Source: Megalobrama amblycephala (lineage: Eukaryota; Chordata; Actinopteri; Cypriniformes; Xenocyprididae). Taken from it: a DNA stretch of 64,000 nucleotides. The notes under the pieces were generated by a model that ran no database searches, had not been told where the DNA came from, and worked only from the letters and a program-made list of their open reading frames with translations. Below are positions 36,201 through 46,829 of the stretch, one piece after another (position 1 is the stretch's first letter; the number at the start of each line of letters is the position of its first letter). The position numbers and the translations under genes are program-made. The DNA lies in assembly GCF_018812025.1 (NCBI RefSeq), contig NC_063044.1, positions 72,205,057-72,269,056 of the forward strand, in the 5' to 3' direction.

Positions 36201-36555
36201 CAAGTGTTCACAGTGTGACAATAGATTCAGTCTGTCATCACATCTGAAAACACATGAGAGGATTCACACTGGAGAAAAACCTTACAAGTGTTCATACTGT
36301 GACAAGAGATTCAGTCGGTCAACAGATCTGAAAACACATGAGATGATCCACACTGGAGAAAAACCTTACAAGTGTTCACAGTGTGACAAGAGATTCAGTG
36401 TGTCATCAACTCTGAAACGGCATGAGAAGATCCACAGCAGAGAGGAGCGGCACACGTGTGATCAGTGTGGAAAGAGTTTCTCTTTTAAAAGTAACCTGAA
36501 GATACACATGAAGATCCATGCAGTGAAGAAACCACATCACCACAGTGTGAAATGA
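23170..36555 (+). CDS. FiNZ-type C2H2 zinc-finger protein, 400 aa
   Basis: Two coding exons: 23170-23290 and 35474-36555. The ATG directly follows a CTTACAG acceptor. The donor at 23291 and acceptor at 35473 join in phase 1, giving 400 residues. Exon 1 is the acidic FiNZ N-terminal domain ([10 protein letters not shown] ... HEDTEEQT) and contains a 12-residue tandem duplication (23176-23211 and 23212-23247). Exon 2 begins with a charged linker and a basic patch, then 11 consecutive C2H2 fingers at about residues 87-395, mostly joined by TGEKP linkers. Predicted base-contacting residues (-1,2,3,6) by finger: THSR, TQHL, EGNS, WSNR, LCSK, TSDV, QAHT, LSHT, RTDT, VSTR, FSNI. All Cys and His ligands are present. 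FiNZ proteins are nuclear DNA-binding proteins proposed to silence transposons in cyprinids. Its 12.2-kb intron is mostly transposon sequence. Confidence 0.88.
23645..23735. mobile_element. left-end fragment of the AGGGTTAG MITE family
   Basis: TTAA followed by AGGGTTAGTTCACCC and about 70 further matching bases, then the match ends. It lies in the zinc-finger intron. Confidence 0.7.
23849..24536. mobile_element. 688-bp TTAA-flanked MITE
   Basis: About 30-base terminal inverted repeats share TTGCACACTGAGTCCGAAAT. Perfect TTAA copies flank it at 23845-23848 and 24537-24540. The interior is palindromic in part and lacks a transposase. A truncated relative is at 4412-4620. Confidence 0.8.
24615..24646. 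repeat. (CT)n microsatellite
   Basis: About 16 CT dinucleotides in a row, in the zinc-finger intron. Confidence 0.95.
24698..25595. mobile_element. 0.9-kb non-autonomous hAT-like element
   Basis: Ends AAGGGCGTAGATTTGG and CAAATTACGCCCCTG are inverted repeats with G/C-runs inside. AGTACATTC is found on both sides (24689-24697 and 25596-25604), giving the 8-base duplication expected of hAT plus one chance base. The interior is AT-rich and non-coding. Confidence 0.75.
26385..26496. repeat. DIRS internal complementary region
   Basis: The stretch running through GGGTTACATACGTAACCGAG and into CCCTTTCAGTCGGTCACG pairs first with the left end and then with the right end of the element. It lies next to the 3' inverted repeat, as in DIRS1. 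Confidence 0.85.
27111..28511 (-). pseudogene. DIRS tyrosine recombinase with two in-frame stops
   Basis: The N-terminal SAM-like core-binding part ([37 protein letters not shown]) leads to the catalytic domain. The first catalytic Arg (RVGNL) comes directly after a TAG at 27660-27662, and a TGA follows at 27573-27575, both in the same frame. Beyond them are [11 protein letters not shown] (the H-x-x-R pair) and the nucleophile region FARFYSLRV. The R-H-R-Y set is therefore still readable, but two nonsense codons break it. No frameshift was found. Confidence 0.88.
28448..29206 (-). pseudogene. DIRS reverse transcriptase C-terminus and RNase H
   Basis: The frame starts in the C-terminal gag text ([14 protein letters not shown]) and passes without a break into the thumb region of the reverse transcriptase ([11 protein letters not shown]). 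An in-frame deletion has therefore removed the end of gag and the whole reverse transcriptase palm. RNase H follows: Asp in [11 protein letters not shown] and Asp in VRSDSM. The position normally occupied by the catalytic Glu reads Lys (INCLKLLAV). The end overlaps the recombinase frame, as usual in DIRS. Confidence 0.8.
29216..29794 (-). pseudogene. DIRS gag-like ORF fragment
   Basis: A proline/serine-rich 192-codon frame with a CSHCGN motif near the start ends at a stop. The expected continuation (PFFPEVHDE) lies just downstream in the next frame. It matches the gag-like ORF of DIRS1 elements in order and composition. Opposite-strand frames here are shadows. Confidence 0.6.
30312..32288. 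mobile_element. compound insertion in the Tc1 copy
   Basis: It is bounded by two related words, CAATGTTTTCTCTAA at 30312 and CCAATGTTCCCTCTAAGCTG at 32263, which look like ends of one dispersed fish repeat. Inside, 30518-31178 holds a MITE with GGTGCGTTCACACTTG at its left and ACTACAAGTGT at its right, and a GGTTCG-rich palindromic body. No coding is seen. Confidence 0.5.
32276..33148 (-). pseudogene. Tc1 transposase, truncated
   Basis: The minus strand encodes the DDE half of a Tc1 transposase. The second catalytic Asp is in [12 protein letters not shown] and the catalytic Glu in [19 protein letters not shown]. The upstream half (33148-32810) is in shifted frames. A 21-base unit with CTCCCGACTGCATCTCTGG is duplicated in tandem at about 33010-33051, and several segments are missing. 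The N-terminal DNA-binding domain is cut off by the TA repeat. It is not functional. Confidence 0.85.
33147..33217. repeat. (TA)n microsatellite replacing the Tc1 right end
   Basis: About 34 TA units begin exactly where the Tc1 sequence stops. Confidence 0.95.
33220..35470. other. remainder of zinc-finger intron; G-run inside
   Basis: No coding or element ends recognised. A pure G-run of about 19 lies at 33611-33629. The acceptor for the zinc-finger exon is the TTTCATTTCAG ending at 35473. Confidence 0.5.
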
Positions 36556-36749
36556 AGTAGTTCATTTTTATGTGCTGAACAAAAAAATCTCTTCTGTGTA
36601 AGTTAGCCATAGCCAAATCTCTCCTCTCCAGCTATAGTTGGCACCATGGGCTACAAGTTTTATTTATTTATTTATTGCAGTTACAAAATGTCTTTTTGTA
36701 CCTGCATCAGCAAATTATTCACAAAAAAATTCACAAACAAGTTTAGCCC

Positions 36750-37720
36750 TTTAACGACCCAGTGGTCCGCTGGCGGGACGATAGGTTAAACAAGTTGTTT
36801 TTTTTAAATGAAGAGTATGCCATCTAACTAATCTTTTATTATGCTCGCAGTGCGTCGGTTAAATGAATTGCAATATTAATTTAATAATAAAAGTGGCATA
36901 ATAATAACAATAATTTAACAGCCCTGTGTGCCCAACCGCTATACGCCACTGTGAAGGAATAAACGTCGTTCAGGCATGGCATCAAAGCAATTACCTGTTT
37001 AATCCAAATCCACATGCGTGACTGTTCAATATTCAGTACTGCAATGTCTCTCCAGTCACATGATGTTTCTCATGTGTTTTCAGTCGGCACAACAAAGAAA
37101 CGTTTACTAGACTGTGGACTAGCTTTGCTCTCTGAACAGTGGCAGCCTGCAGCTGAATTTTTGTGATCACTGTAGTCCCGGGTATACTTCGGCTGTCCTC
37201 GTTTGTGAATTTGACGTTCGTAATTTTCATCATGTGGCAGGCTCGTGGCCAGCCGCATACCCCGCCCGCGTGCAGCCCAAATTTCGTGACCGCGCAGATG
37301 GTGCACATGCAACAGCGCATGCACAAGCAAGACGGAAGAGCCCACTAGGTGGCAATACACACAGTACTGAAAAGCGATTCAAAACAAGACGAATAAACTC
37401 AGAGGCATGCTTTCCCCATCGTTTTTTAATTCATGTTCACTTGGTGTATCTTCTGAACTATGTTGCAATGGTGGATGCTCTATTTTTCTTCTCCGATCCT
37501 GCCCAGAGAATTTACCATTGATGACATGATGTCTGGTAATAGTATAGAATTTTTTTTATTGCACGTGTCGAACTCGGTGATCCACGTGCATCCATGGTTT
37601 AGTATCCTTTGAAAGATGCGTGGACACGACTGCACGCGAGACACGTCCGTGCTCATGGGCAAAGAATTATGTTTGAAAGGCTTGCACACTCAACTGTGCC
37701 TGAGATGGAGCAGAACGTTT
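36750..37720. repeat. dispersed repeat, longer copy
   Basis: It shares both outer blocks with 13500-13745, which lacks the middle. It begins near CCCTTTAACGACCCAGTGG, after the 3' UTR of the zinc-finger gene, and ends near TTTGAAAGGCTTGCACACTC. Its 3' flank (37725-37825) is again similar to 40405-40503. No coding function was recognised in the middle. Confidence 0.45.
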
Positions 37721-37962
37721 GACTGAACTGCTTGCTTTAATGTTTATTGTAGCTTCTTATACCTGTAAATGTACATGTACCTTTTGCTTAGATTTTTAGA
37801 ATGGCTGTTATTGATCATTAAAACTGACATTTAACAAAATGAGACAGAGTTGGAGATTAAAATTTAAAATGAACATGAACTTGAATAAACTAATTAAAAA
37901 AAAAAAAAATGAAACTAGTAAAATACAACCACAGCAAAAACTACATCAAAAAACAGCCAAAT

Positions 37963-38720
37963 TCATTCAAAATTCTCCTCCATAACATCCCCCAACTGCT
38001 CAATAAATTGTACATTGTATTTATTGTGTGTTAATTTGAGTGTAATGGGGAGCTGATCCACACTGATGTCCATGGCTAGAGCTGCAGGGACATTGTACTC
38101 CTCGCAGGTGTCAGACAACAGCACCATGACACCTCCATCTTCCTCCGATGGTGACAACTGTTTGAGCTTCAGCCCTCTGAAATGTAACAACAGAAACAGA
38201 AGTCTCAGTCAAGGCCTTATACAACAATAGACATGAACACTATTAATGTTAGTTGACTACATAAGTTAACATGATCTAACAATGAAAATACTTCTAAAGC
38301 ATTCATTAATCTTCATTAATGCTAATTTCAACATTTACTAAAACACACTGAAAGTTGTGGAACTGTTGTATTTTGTTAACTAACCTCTGTAACAAAGATT
38401 AATAAGTACTGGAACAAATGTGTTGCTCAGTGTTCATGTAATTCATTAACATTAATAGAGCCTTATTCTAAAGTGTTGCCAATATTATGAAAATACCAAT
38501 GGACGTATAAAAAGTTCAAAAATGTATATCTACTTGGTACACACTCACAAGAGTAGAAAAATGAGGAAAAATCCATTAGAGAATAATTTGTCTCCATGAT
38601 GATAATGTATGTTGTGTACCTCCACAGTTGAATGGCTGGACGAATTAAATCTGGCAGCAGGTCTGAGAGTTTCCTCAGCTCAAGCAGGACCTCATCACGC
38701 CAGAGGGACACCTCAAAATA
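37963..38720 (-). pseudogene. OB-like family copy 1 (C-terminal exons)
   Basis: A minus-strand exon near 38720-38615 contains EVSLWRDEVLLEL and ends at a GTACAC donor. The next exon, 38190-37963 after a TTTCAG acceptor, encodes SPSEEDGGVMVLLSD and ends with ENFE and a stop. The motif EVSLWRDE recurs in three other places within 8 kb. The usual continuation (D.VE.THLK) is absent here, replaced by unrelated text, so this copy looks like a deletion product. A possible further exon (CASVLSSDWTAAKFK) lies at 39223-39117. Confidence 0.45.
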
Positions 38721-38729
38721 TTATCATAA

Positions 38730-41310
38730 TTCAACCTTTGTGTATAAGAGCCTTAGTGACCTTTAACTTATTTATGTAAAGAAAATGCAACAAAAATATA
38801 ATAAATGCACGATTATAATAAATGCACGATTATAATAAATGCACTCTGTCTCTATAGCAATTCAGTATGCAAATTATACAACTACAGTTGGTTTTAGTCC
38901 AGGTGTGTCAAACTCATTTTAGGTCGAGTTAAAAAAATACGTCAGAAAACTTCCTCTCGGACCAAATTGTCATTAATTTAACTTATTATAAAACATGTCA
39001 GCCTGTCTTGTCACTGTCATACAGGCCCCATCACTTATTTTATTGGAAGAATTTATTGTTGTTTAGTTGTGAAGTTGTAATTTTACACAGTTTGTAGAAA
39101 AGTAAAAAGTCTCACCTCAGCTGGGTGTTGTTGCTGCTGAATGATGAAATGAATAATTGGGGGTCAGTGGTCTTGAACTTGGCAGCAGTCCAATCAGACG
39201 ATAACACCGAGGCACATGATGCCTACAGTACATCGGACACCTATTATAATTATGTATTTATTGAAATTGAAATGATTTTTATTATAATTTATGTATTAAA
39301 ATAACTTAAATGAATTGTATTCATTATAATGCATATATTTAAATGAAATAATTTTAAATGGATTTTATATAATTAACTTATTTTAATAAAGTTAATTAAA
39401 ATTAATTGTATTTATTTAAACTAATTGTATTTATTATGTTTGTAAATCTATTTTAATGAATTACATTTATTATAATCTATTTAAATGCAATTATTTATTG
39501 GATTGTATTTATGTATTTATGAAAAAAATGAATAAACAAGATATTAATGTAAATAAATGTATTGAAATTAACTTTCCCCAATAAAACCTAAACCTAATTG
39601 ACTGATTAATTTACCCATTTTATTATTTGAAAGTAATAGAAATTTTAAACCTACACAATTTAGATGACCTGTTATCAGCTCTTCGACACGTGATTGATTA
39701 TAACCAATGAGACTGCGGGATCTTTGCGTTAGTTAGGATAGGAAATCCTCTTCTCTCGCCCCTGATCTCGCTTCTGTCAGGTAAGTTAAGCGTCTTAAAT
39801 TTATAAGACATTTCAAATTCATAAAAATCTTAACAATTTTGATGAATTAATTAATTTGTATAAAAACATATCCATTTTAGCCTGATCATGAGTAGTGCTT
39901 GTTGCTGTTCAAACTATAAAGCGGCGACTACCAGCAAGCATCAACAATAAAGGAGAAAACCCGGGAAATTTAAACATATTACTGTTATTTATGTCATTAT
40001 ATGTAGTTTTATCAGTTTTTCAGGCGAGAATGTGCTGGTTTAAAGCTGAAATGTGTGATTTATTGTTAAAGATATTTTCAGAAAGGCGCTTTGATCTGAT
40101 GTTGTCGGAGTTGTGAGATCCAGGCGATCACCGGGAGCTCAGCGCTCATGTGCCCCACCTGAAGAGCATCCTTACCTCGGCTAGTCCTTCTAACGTTTGC
40201 CGCCTGGCTCTGATGACTCTGTTAAACATGACATAATTTGTGTTTTGTATATCTAATCGGGCGATCTTTGGACTCATGAATCTATAATTTGTTCCGTGGC
40301 GAATCTTTTTGGCTGAAGGCAAAGTGACGTTTCATAACTAAAATTAAAATAAGCGCTTTAGTAGGCTATAATATATACATTAATGATATAATTTTGTACA
40401 ATTTTGTTTTTCGCTTGACTGAATTGTTTGCTTTATTTCTTATTTTATATTCTTAAACCTTTTATAATGGCTATTATTAATCATTAAAACTGACAATTGA
40501 CAAAAAAAGTGTTTGTTATATTTCATTTTATTACAGTGAAGATCAGAGTATCCACATATATTAAAGTTTAATAATTTTAAATTAATTTTAAATATTAAGA
40601 CATTCCAAATAATACTTTCCCAGTATCTGACAGGATAGTTCATTAAATAAATAAATTCCTGTGAAATATAAAGTATAAAAAGCAGAGAAAGTTAAACATT
40701 TTCAGTTAAAAAATGAATCTGTCAGAGGCTGCCCTTTTGTCAATCTTTTACTTCACAAGAAATTAATGTAATTCATTTATTAATTGAAAGCTGTTGATTA
40801 AAATTTCTTGTGACAAAGTTACCTCAGAAAAAAAAACATGTCAGGGAATTGGAAAAAGGGCAGTTTTTTTATTAATGACTTTCATTAAATAAATCAACTA
40901 TGTGATAAATAAAATTAACCCTGTGAAGTAAAAAAGGGGGAAAAAACTCTGTCTGAGGCTGCCCTTAACACAAAAGATAAAACAATATTATAAAGAAAAC
41001 AATAAAAAAAAATGCAATAGAGTACAGTAATAGAATTTATAAAGAAAATGTAGTAATGGTAATAGTGTTTTGATAGTTATGTTTTAAAAGACTTTTCAAA
41101 TATGAAGATGTGACAGAAATTACTTAATGACATAGTTGGACAGTCTCTGAGAGAACAGATTATAATAGTAATTTTGAGCACATTTTGTATTTTTATTTAT
41201 TTATTTTAAACTAACTTTTTTACTTTTTTTTGCATTTCTCTAAGGATGTCAACCCCCTATAGTCGTCAGACATATATATAACGTATAGATGTCCATCAAA
41301 AATGGTAGCG
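38730..41310. other. no confident gene; possible non-coding first exon
   Basis: AT-rich. At 39700-39780 a GC-richer block ends in a perfect CTGTCAG/GTAAGT donor on the plus strand and could be the first exon of the gene copy that follows. 40405-40503 repeats 37725-37825. Confidence 0.35.
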
Positions 41311-41316
41311 ACCCAG

Positions 41317-41987
41317 AATTTGAAGAGGGTGGGTCATATGTAGTCAAGAACTACACCCTCTCCAGAAAATATGGGCGGCCGTACATTCAAAATTCAGAAC
41401 AGCTCCATTGTCTGTAGTGGAGTCAGCAGAAAGAGCTGCTAAGGAGGCCCTCTACCCCCTTCCCATTGTTGAAGACATTTTCTCTAACAGTCTGGAGGGA
41501 AAGATTGAAAAAGTAAGTGAATTTAAGAGCATAAATTACTTATCTTGTACATTATTCTGATTACTTACCCTAGGCAACTGTAAGCTATTGTACTTGTGTT
41601 TCTCAGTCATGGTCCTTGAGTCCCATAACACCTCAAATTAACCTTGATTGGGAATACAATATAAGGAATACACTTGAAATATTCAGTGTTGGGGGTTCCC
41701 TGACCAAGACTGAAAAACACTCTGGTATTGTCCTCATCTGTGACATTGTCATTTTTCAGGTGCAAGTGGCCAGGATGACTCGGGCCCAGGTTCCTATCCT
41801 GAACCTTAGTCTGAGGTGTGGATCCAAACTCCATGAGGTCTCATTATGGAGAGATGAAGCGTTGGTTGGTGGATCATGTGGAGCTCTCCCACCTAAAGGC
41901 AAACATCAGGCCAAAAGGCACTGAAAAGTTTGACTCTTCAAACTACACAAGTGTCAAGGCATACAATATTATTATTACCAACAAGGT
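41317..41987 (+). pseudogene. OB-like family copy 2
   Basis: Exon 1 (41317-41512) encodes FEEGGSYVVKNYTLSRKYG and, after a frameshift, LYPLPIVEDIFSNSLEGKI up to a GTAAGT donor. Exon 2 starts at 41761 after TTTTTCAG with VARMTRAQVPILNLSLRCGS and HEVSLWRDEAL. A second frameshift near 41865 is followed by VDHVELSHLKANIRPKG, ending at a GTATGT donor. The intron position and phase (0) are identical to those of copy 4. The alternation of beta-strand-like stretches and the 'VSLWRDEAL...GD.VEITHLK' pattern resembles the OB folds of RPA-type single-strand DNA-binding proteins; this is inference from pattern only. Confidence 0.5.
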
Positions 41988-42059
41988 ATGTACTGTTTCA
42001 AAATGTCCAATATGTATACAAAGTTCATCTCTCACAATTATAAAGTGCTGTTTTCACAG

Positions 42060-42687
42060 AATTCACACACAGGACCACACTGCTGCTTCTTGACCTAACA
42101 CAAATCCATCTGCATCTGCACAGAAATAAAAATCCAGTCTACAAAAAGCTTGAGGCAAGCTTTCAAAGAAAAAGGTTACAACATCAGTAATGAGAAATTG
42201 TGGGGGAAAAAAACTTGGCAACATGATAACTACCTACAAAAGGGCTAAAGACCGGTGTCGGGTAACAGGAGAGGGAAAAGTTACATGGGAGTATTACAAG
42301 GTTGCAGTGCTTATTGTATTGCTGCAGAATCTCTGGGTTTACATTTAAAAATAATTTTTAAGCATCTCTATTTACACTGTTTCACATGCTTTCTCACAGC
42401 AAATGGAAGATTTATTTGGGAAATGTGGAGTTGAGAGTCCACCATCAGGAACAATATGCTCAACTCCTCTGTTCAACAGTACCTCATCCCAGACTACAGC
42501 TTCACAGTCCTCAACTGCACAGGCCTCAAGCTCCCAAGAACAGCTTCTCCCAGAAGAGCAACCAGGTCCCTCCACTGCTATCCCCTCTGCAGAAACACAC
42601 AGAAGGAGACAAGCACTCTATGATGTTTCTAAAACACATTCAGAGAGGAGAACAGCTGCTCTAGAGTCACTAGTGCGGCCTGACTGA
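42060..42687 (+). pseudogene. Myb/SANT-like DNA-binding protein, two exons
   Basis: Exon 1 (about 42060-42300) encodes a trihelix/MADF-like domain in three frames: LLLLDLTQIHLHLHRNKNP, then FKEKGYNISNEKLWGK, then KLGNMITTYKRAKDRCR and WEYYK at the donor. Two single-base insertions explain the shifts. A 99-base intron is followed at 42400 by QMEDLFGKCGVESPP and a Ser/Thr/Gln-rich tail to a stop at 42687. Domain order and splice site match Myb/SANT-like proteins encoded by or derived from Harbinger-type transposons. The frameshifts make it a pseudogene. Confidence 0.6.
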
Positions 42688-42921
42688 GCGCCGAAGAAGG
42701 CATAAAGAGAGGCGAAGAAGGGTGTTTGAAACAAAAAACTCTAACCTGCCTTAAAGAAATAATTCAACAGCTCAAAAAAAAAAAAATCAGTAAATCCCAG
42801 GAAATGATAATTGTTCTCTTAAAAAATAGTTTAACTATATACACTCCATTCCCCTGTGTATCACATCATTTTTATTGCTCATCACACATCATTATTATAG
42901 AGGGTTTTTAAGTTATATTAC

Positions 42922-42955
<34 letters not shown>

Positions 42956-43259
42956 TAGTTTTTCTGCATATTACAGTGAGTTGTAAACCAGGGCTTTTGC
43001 TCCTTCTGCAGGAAATATCAGTATCTGGTACTGACACTAGATTGTGCTCTGCTGTTGGACATAATTAAGAGGAACTTTTTAATGCATTTGTGTATAAAAA
43101 CATCAGAATAATGTTTTGAATGCAAATTAATATTAAAACATAGAAACAAAAACACGTATGTAAATATTAAACAAGCAGACATAACCATTAATAAAAACAT
43201 CAAACTGACAGTTCAAATGAGTTATATAAATTGAACACACTATTTTACTACACTATTAT

Positions 43260-43760
43260 TACTAGACTATTCTCATCTGATTCGGCAAACTCCACATCCA
43301 GCACATGTTTGTGTATATGCTGGATTTTCAATGTTGTTGGGAGTTGGTAATTAAATCCTCCACCCTTCCATTGTACATCTTGTGTGGAAAGCTGAACTCC
43401 TGAAAATCACTGCAGAGGAGAGTGAGGGATCCATTGTCTTCGGACACTCCAGTTATGTCCATACACTCCATTATAAAGAAAATACAGTTTATAATCTGGC
43501 TTGACATCCTGTTAACGAGATTTCACTCAAGTAAAAATAGCGATTTACCCACTTTCATTTTTAGTTGAACTATCCCTTTAAATGCATTATGAATATGAGC
43601 CTCAGTGACCTCAGTGATAATCCCCAAAAGAAAGACTTTGAGGTGTGTGAGCTCCACCTCGTCTTTGAGACAGAGTTCACACAGAGCCTCGCCTCTCCAG
43701 AGAGAAACTTCAGCAGCTTTTGGTCCAGGATGGGAACATGGCTGACTTGCACACATCGGT
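43260..43760 (-). pseudogene. OB-like family copy 3
   Basis: The minus strand shows, across two frameshifts, VKMTDVC, then VPILDQK, then AEVSLWRGEALCELCLKDE and VELTHLKV (43756-43610). A further exon at about 43490-43270 encodes SEDNGSLTLLCSDFQEFSF and after a stop VLDVEFAESDEN. This second exon aligns in pattern with the last exon of copy 1, which shows that the two copies share gene structure. Confidence 0.45.
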
Positions 43761-44906
43761 CATCTTCACTGGTTGTATCTGCACAATGACAGCTCAGCAG
43801 TTATAGTACTAGAGGTACATTAACAACACTGTGATATTAGACTTGTCTGGATCACTACTAAAATGTTATAGAAGTGTAATACAGCAGTGTTTCTTATTCC
43901 CCCTGCATTGCTGGTTTTAAAAACAAAAAGAAAATAATGAAATAATTTTAATCTTAGATCACTCCTTCTTTGGCTCAATGATCTGTCATTCTTTTTTTTT
44001 TTCTTTTTTCTTTTTTACCTTGTAAGGCTACATTTTTAAAATGGGGAAATTAGTTTGTACTGCTCAGTTTATACTACTTGTAAAATCATACTGAAAAAAA
44101 TTGTGATTAAAATCATGAATCGTGATTTATCTGGAAAAAAAATCTTGATATGTCATTTAGAATAACTATAATAATTGTTGACTTTAAGATATTCTGAGAT
44201 ACTGAAATAACTCACTTTTTCAGTTTCCCCTTTGACACTTAAAACTGGCGAATAGGTCGATGTTTTCTCTTCTGTGACCAATGTTTTCTCTAAGCTGTGA
44301 ATAAATGCAGTGCAGAGGACAGACGCATTGGTTTCCCTCATTCATCATAGGATTCCCCTGCCATCAGGTCATATAAAACTCTTAATACAGCTTAATGGAC
44401 TTGTACAGTGATATAAAGACCAAACCCGCACCTCATTTGTGATATAGGTTATACTATATAGGCTCCAAGAAAGCAGATACTGGCATAAAGTTAGTTTGAC
44501 GCTGAACGTTTGATATTCGCAAATTTAGGGACCGTCTCTAAAGTTACGCCATTGGTATTCACGTTTCTACCTTCAATAGCGTTTAAAGAGAATGATTTAC
44601 AGTCACAAAACCAACTGTAAAGTGTTCATCTAGGTGTCAGGTCGAGCAGTGATGTGCCCTACTCTCTCAAACACACAATGTTACACTTTAATTTTATTTT
44701 TCCTGCTCATACAAAATTTAAATTGTGTTGCCAAAGCATTTATATGCATTATTACATGTATTGTAATATTGTATTTTTCATTTCAAAAACATTTGGCATT
44801 AATTTACTTCCATAAAAATCTAGTCAAAGTCTTTTGTTTTTCTTGAAACTTTAAAGCAGGTGTTTGATGATTTTTCAGGACAGTGGGCTCTGTATGAGAC
44901 ATACTT

Positions 44907-45469
44907 CTACTGTTGTGTACATTGTGAGTTGAATTTAAGAGACTTGTTCCCCTTTAGGTGTGTAATTTTCAGCTTGTCGTTCAGGTGAATCTTGTTCAGG
45001 GCCTGATCATGCCACAGGGACACGTCCAGGTGTTTAGATCCACTCTGGATGGCCAAGTCCAAGATGGGGACTTCCGTGCCCTCAACAGTGGTCATCCTCG
45101 TAACCTGCGGATATAAAATAATGGTACATTAAAAGTCAATATGATAACTTACAAATGTTTAGAAATAACTTGTAAATACATTGTTGTTGTTGTTTTGTCT
45201 GAGTTTGATAGAGTTCTGACAAGGTTCAAATTACTTACATTTTCCACCATCCCTTCAAGTGTCAGGTATCCCCCGGGAAAAGAGGTCCTGGTCTAGCCCG
45301 GTGACTTCAAGGGATGGAGGAATGAGGGCCTCTCTTCCTCCTCTGTCAGTGAGAGGGGAGAGGTTTGGTAGATTGCTGTGTTCGGTCTGATGAACAGATG
45401 TTCTGGCCTGTATCGGGAAGACATGGTGTGATTTTGTTTTTACAAAGTATGTCACACCCTCTTCAAACA
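44907..45469 (-). pseudogene. OB-like family copy 4
   Basis: Exon 1 (45469-45239) encodes FEEGVTYFVKTKSHH and later GYLTLEGMVEN in another frame, because of one frameshift. Exon 2 starts at 45104 after ATCCGCAG with VTRMTTVEGTEVPILDLAI, LDVSLWHDQALNKI and KLKITHLKGNK, open until 44907. Splice sites and phases equal those of copy 2. A single indel is the only defect seen, so this may be the least decayed copy. Confidence 0.5.
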
Positions 45470-45789
45470 CTGCAGTGTCACATACACAGTTCCTCCACTT
45501 TGATTAAGAACTTTTGTATTTCAGTAAAAATTAATGCAACTACTCACTCAAAACACATAAAAGGTGCTCATTTGTTGCCACCCACTGTAGTAAATTTGTA
45601 CAACAGACAAATGGTAACTGCTAGTATTGGAGCTAATCATTTGGATGAACAGATTCAAAGCACTTTTACTGACAATAATTTTTACGTACACAAGTTACTG
45701 GGACGAATCAAAATTCTACAACTAAAAAGGCTTGGATAGTCTACAGTACTTACCAAGTTTTGCCAGTAGTGTTGCTTTCGTCAAAAAAA

Positions 45790-46099
45790 AAACAAAATAA
45801 TGACTTATTTAGTGATGGCGGATTTCAAAACACTGCTTCAGGAAGCTTTGGAGCGTTATGAATATTTTTTGTCAAATCATGATTCGGATCACGTGTCAAA
45901 CTGCTGAAGTCTGGTAATTTTGGCGCTCTGAACCGCTGATTCAATTGCTCCCTATGCAGGCCTCACTGAGCCATCGGATTTCAACTAAAATAAGTTAATT
46001 TGCGTTCCGAAGATTAACAAAGGTCTTTACGGGTGTGGAACGACATAAGGGTGAGTAATAAATGACAGAATTTTCATTTTTGGGTGAACTAACCCTTTA
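45790..46099. mobile_element. right half of an AGGGTTAG-family MITE
   Basis: The sequence from the central hairpin to the right end GGGTGAACTAACCCT matches the right half of the complete copy at 53906-54663 and is followed by TTAA. The left half is missing. Confidence 0.75.
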
Positions 46100-46234
46100 A
46101 GAATTAAGGTGAAGAATTAAGTGTGCCACCATTTTCCAGAACTGAAACCTACCTGGAGTCTCTAGAAGTGCAAGGTGTTAGGATCTTAGAGACTTAGGTT
46201 AGGTAAAGAATCCTAAAAAATGACCACCACTTAA

Positions 46235-46735
46235 AGGTGCTAAAGAGGATGCAATATTTTGAGATTTTTGCAATATTACTTGAAACTGTCTTTACTAACT
46301 GACAAAAGACTATTTATTAGGTGCACTGAAAGTAATAATATTAATATACATCATCTGTGCACGAGGTAGGGCCTTAAAAACATCAGCCAATCGTTTACGC
46401 GAAGCCCTTTGGCTTGTCAATCACTGCCGTGACATTCCTTGTGAAAGACGTGCGCGGCTGTGCGCTCCACTAACTTTCCACACTCTACAGGTGCCGCATG
46501 CAATGTTTTTGTCAGGAGACAGGAGTAACAACTGCAGATTATGAGTTCCCTGCGGTGAGTCCGACATAATGAATCCACTAATACGACACAGTGAATGCCG
46601 GTGGTAAACAAACACTCGTGTTCCCTTGAAATGAGCTGTGAAGGAGGGGGGTTGTTCTTACGCATGTGCTCATTTCAAAAACTCACTAACAGTCTTTGGT
46701 TTCTCAGTCGACGAAAAGATCCTCTTTAGCCCCTT
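46235..46735. mobile_element. 501-bp TTAA-flanked MITE
   Basis: The inverted ends share GCTAAAGAGGAT (left AGGTGCTAAAGAGGAT; right, read inward, AAGGGGCTAAAGAGGAT). Perfect TTAA lies on both sides (46231-46234 and 46736-46739). Open frames inside have no domain. Confidence 0.75.
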
Positions 46736-46739
46736 TTAA

Positions 46740-46789
46740 GAATCACATACTGAATTATAGTGAAATACAAAAAGACTGTTTTATATATA

Positions 46790-46829
<40 letters not shown>

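Noticed and set aside
39117..39223. Possible minus-strand exon (CASVLSSDWTAAKFK) upstream of OB-like copy 1
   Set aside because: Good donor and acceptor, but its phase does not match the next exon of copy 1 and it has no counterpart in the other copies.
45365..45739. 124-codon plus-strand frame
   Set aside because: Mostly antisense to OB-like copy 4, whose splice sites and family similarity are on the minus strand.
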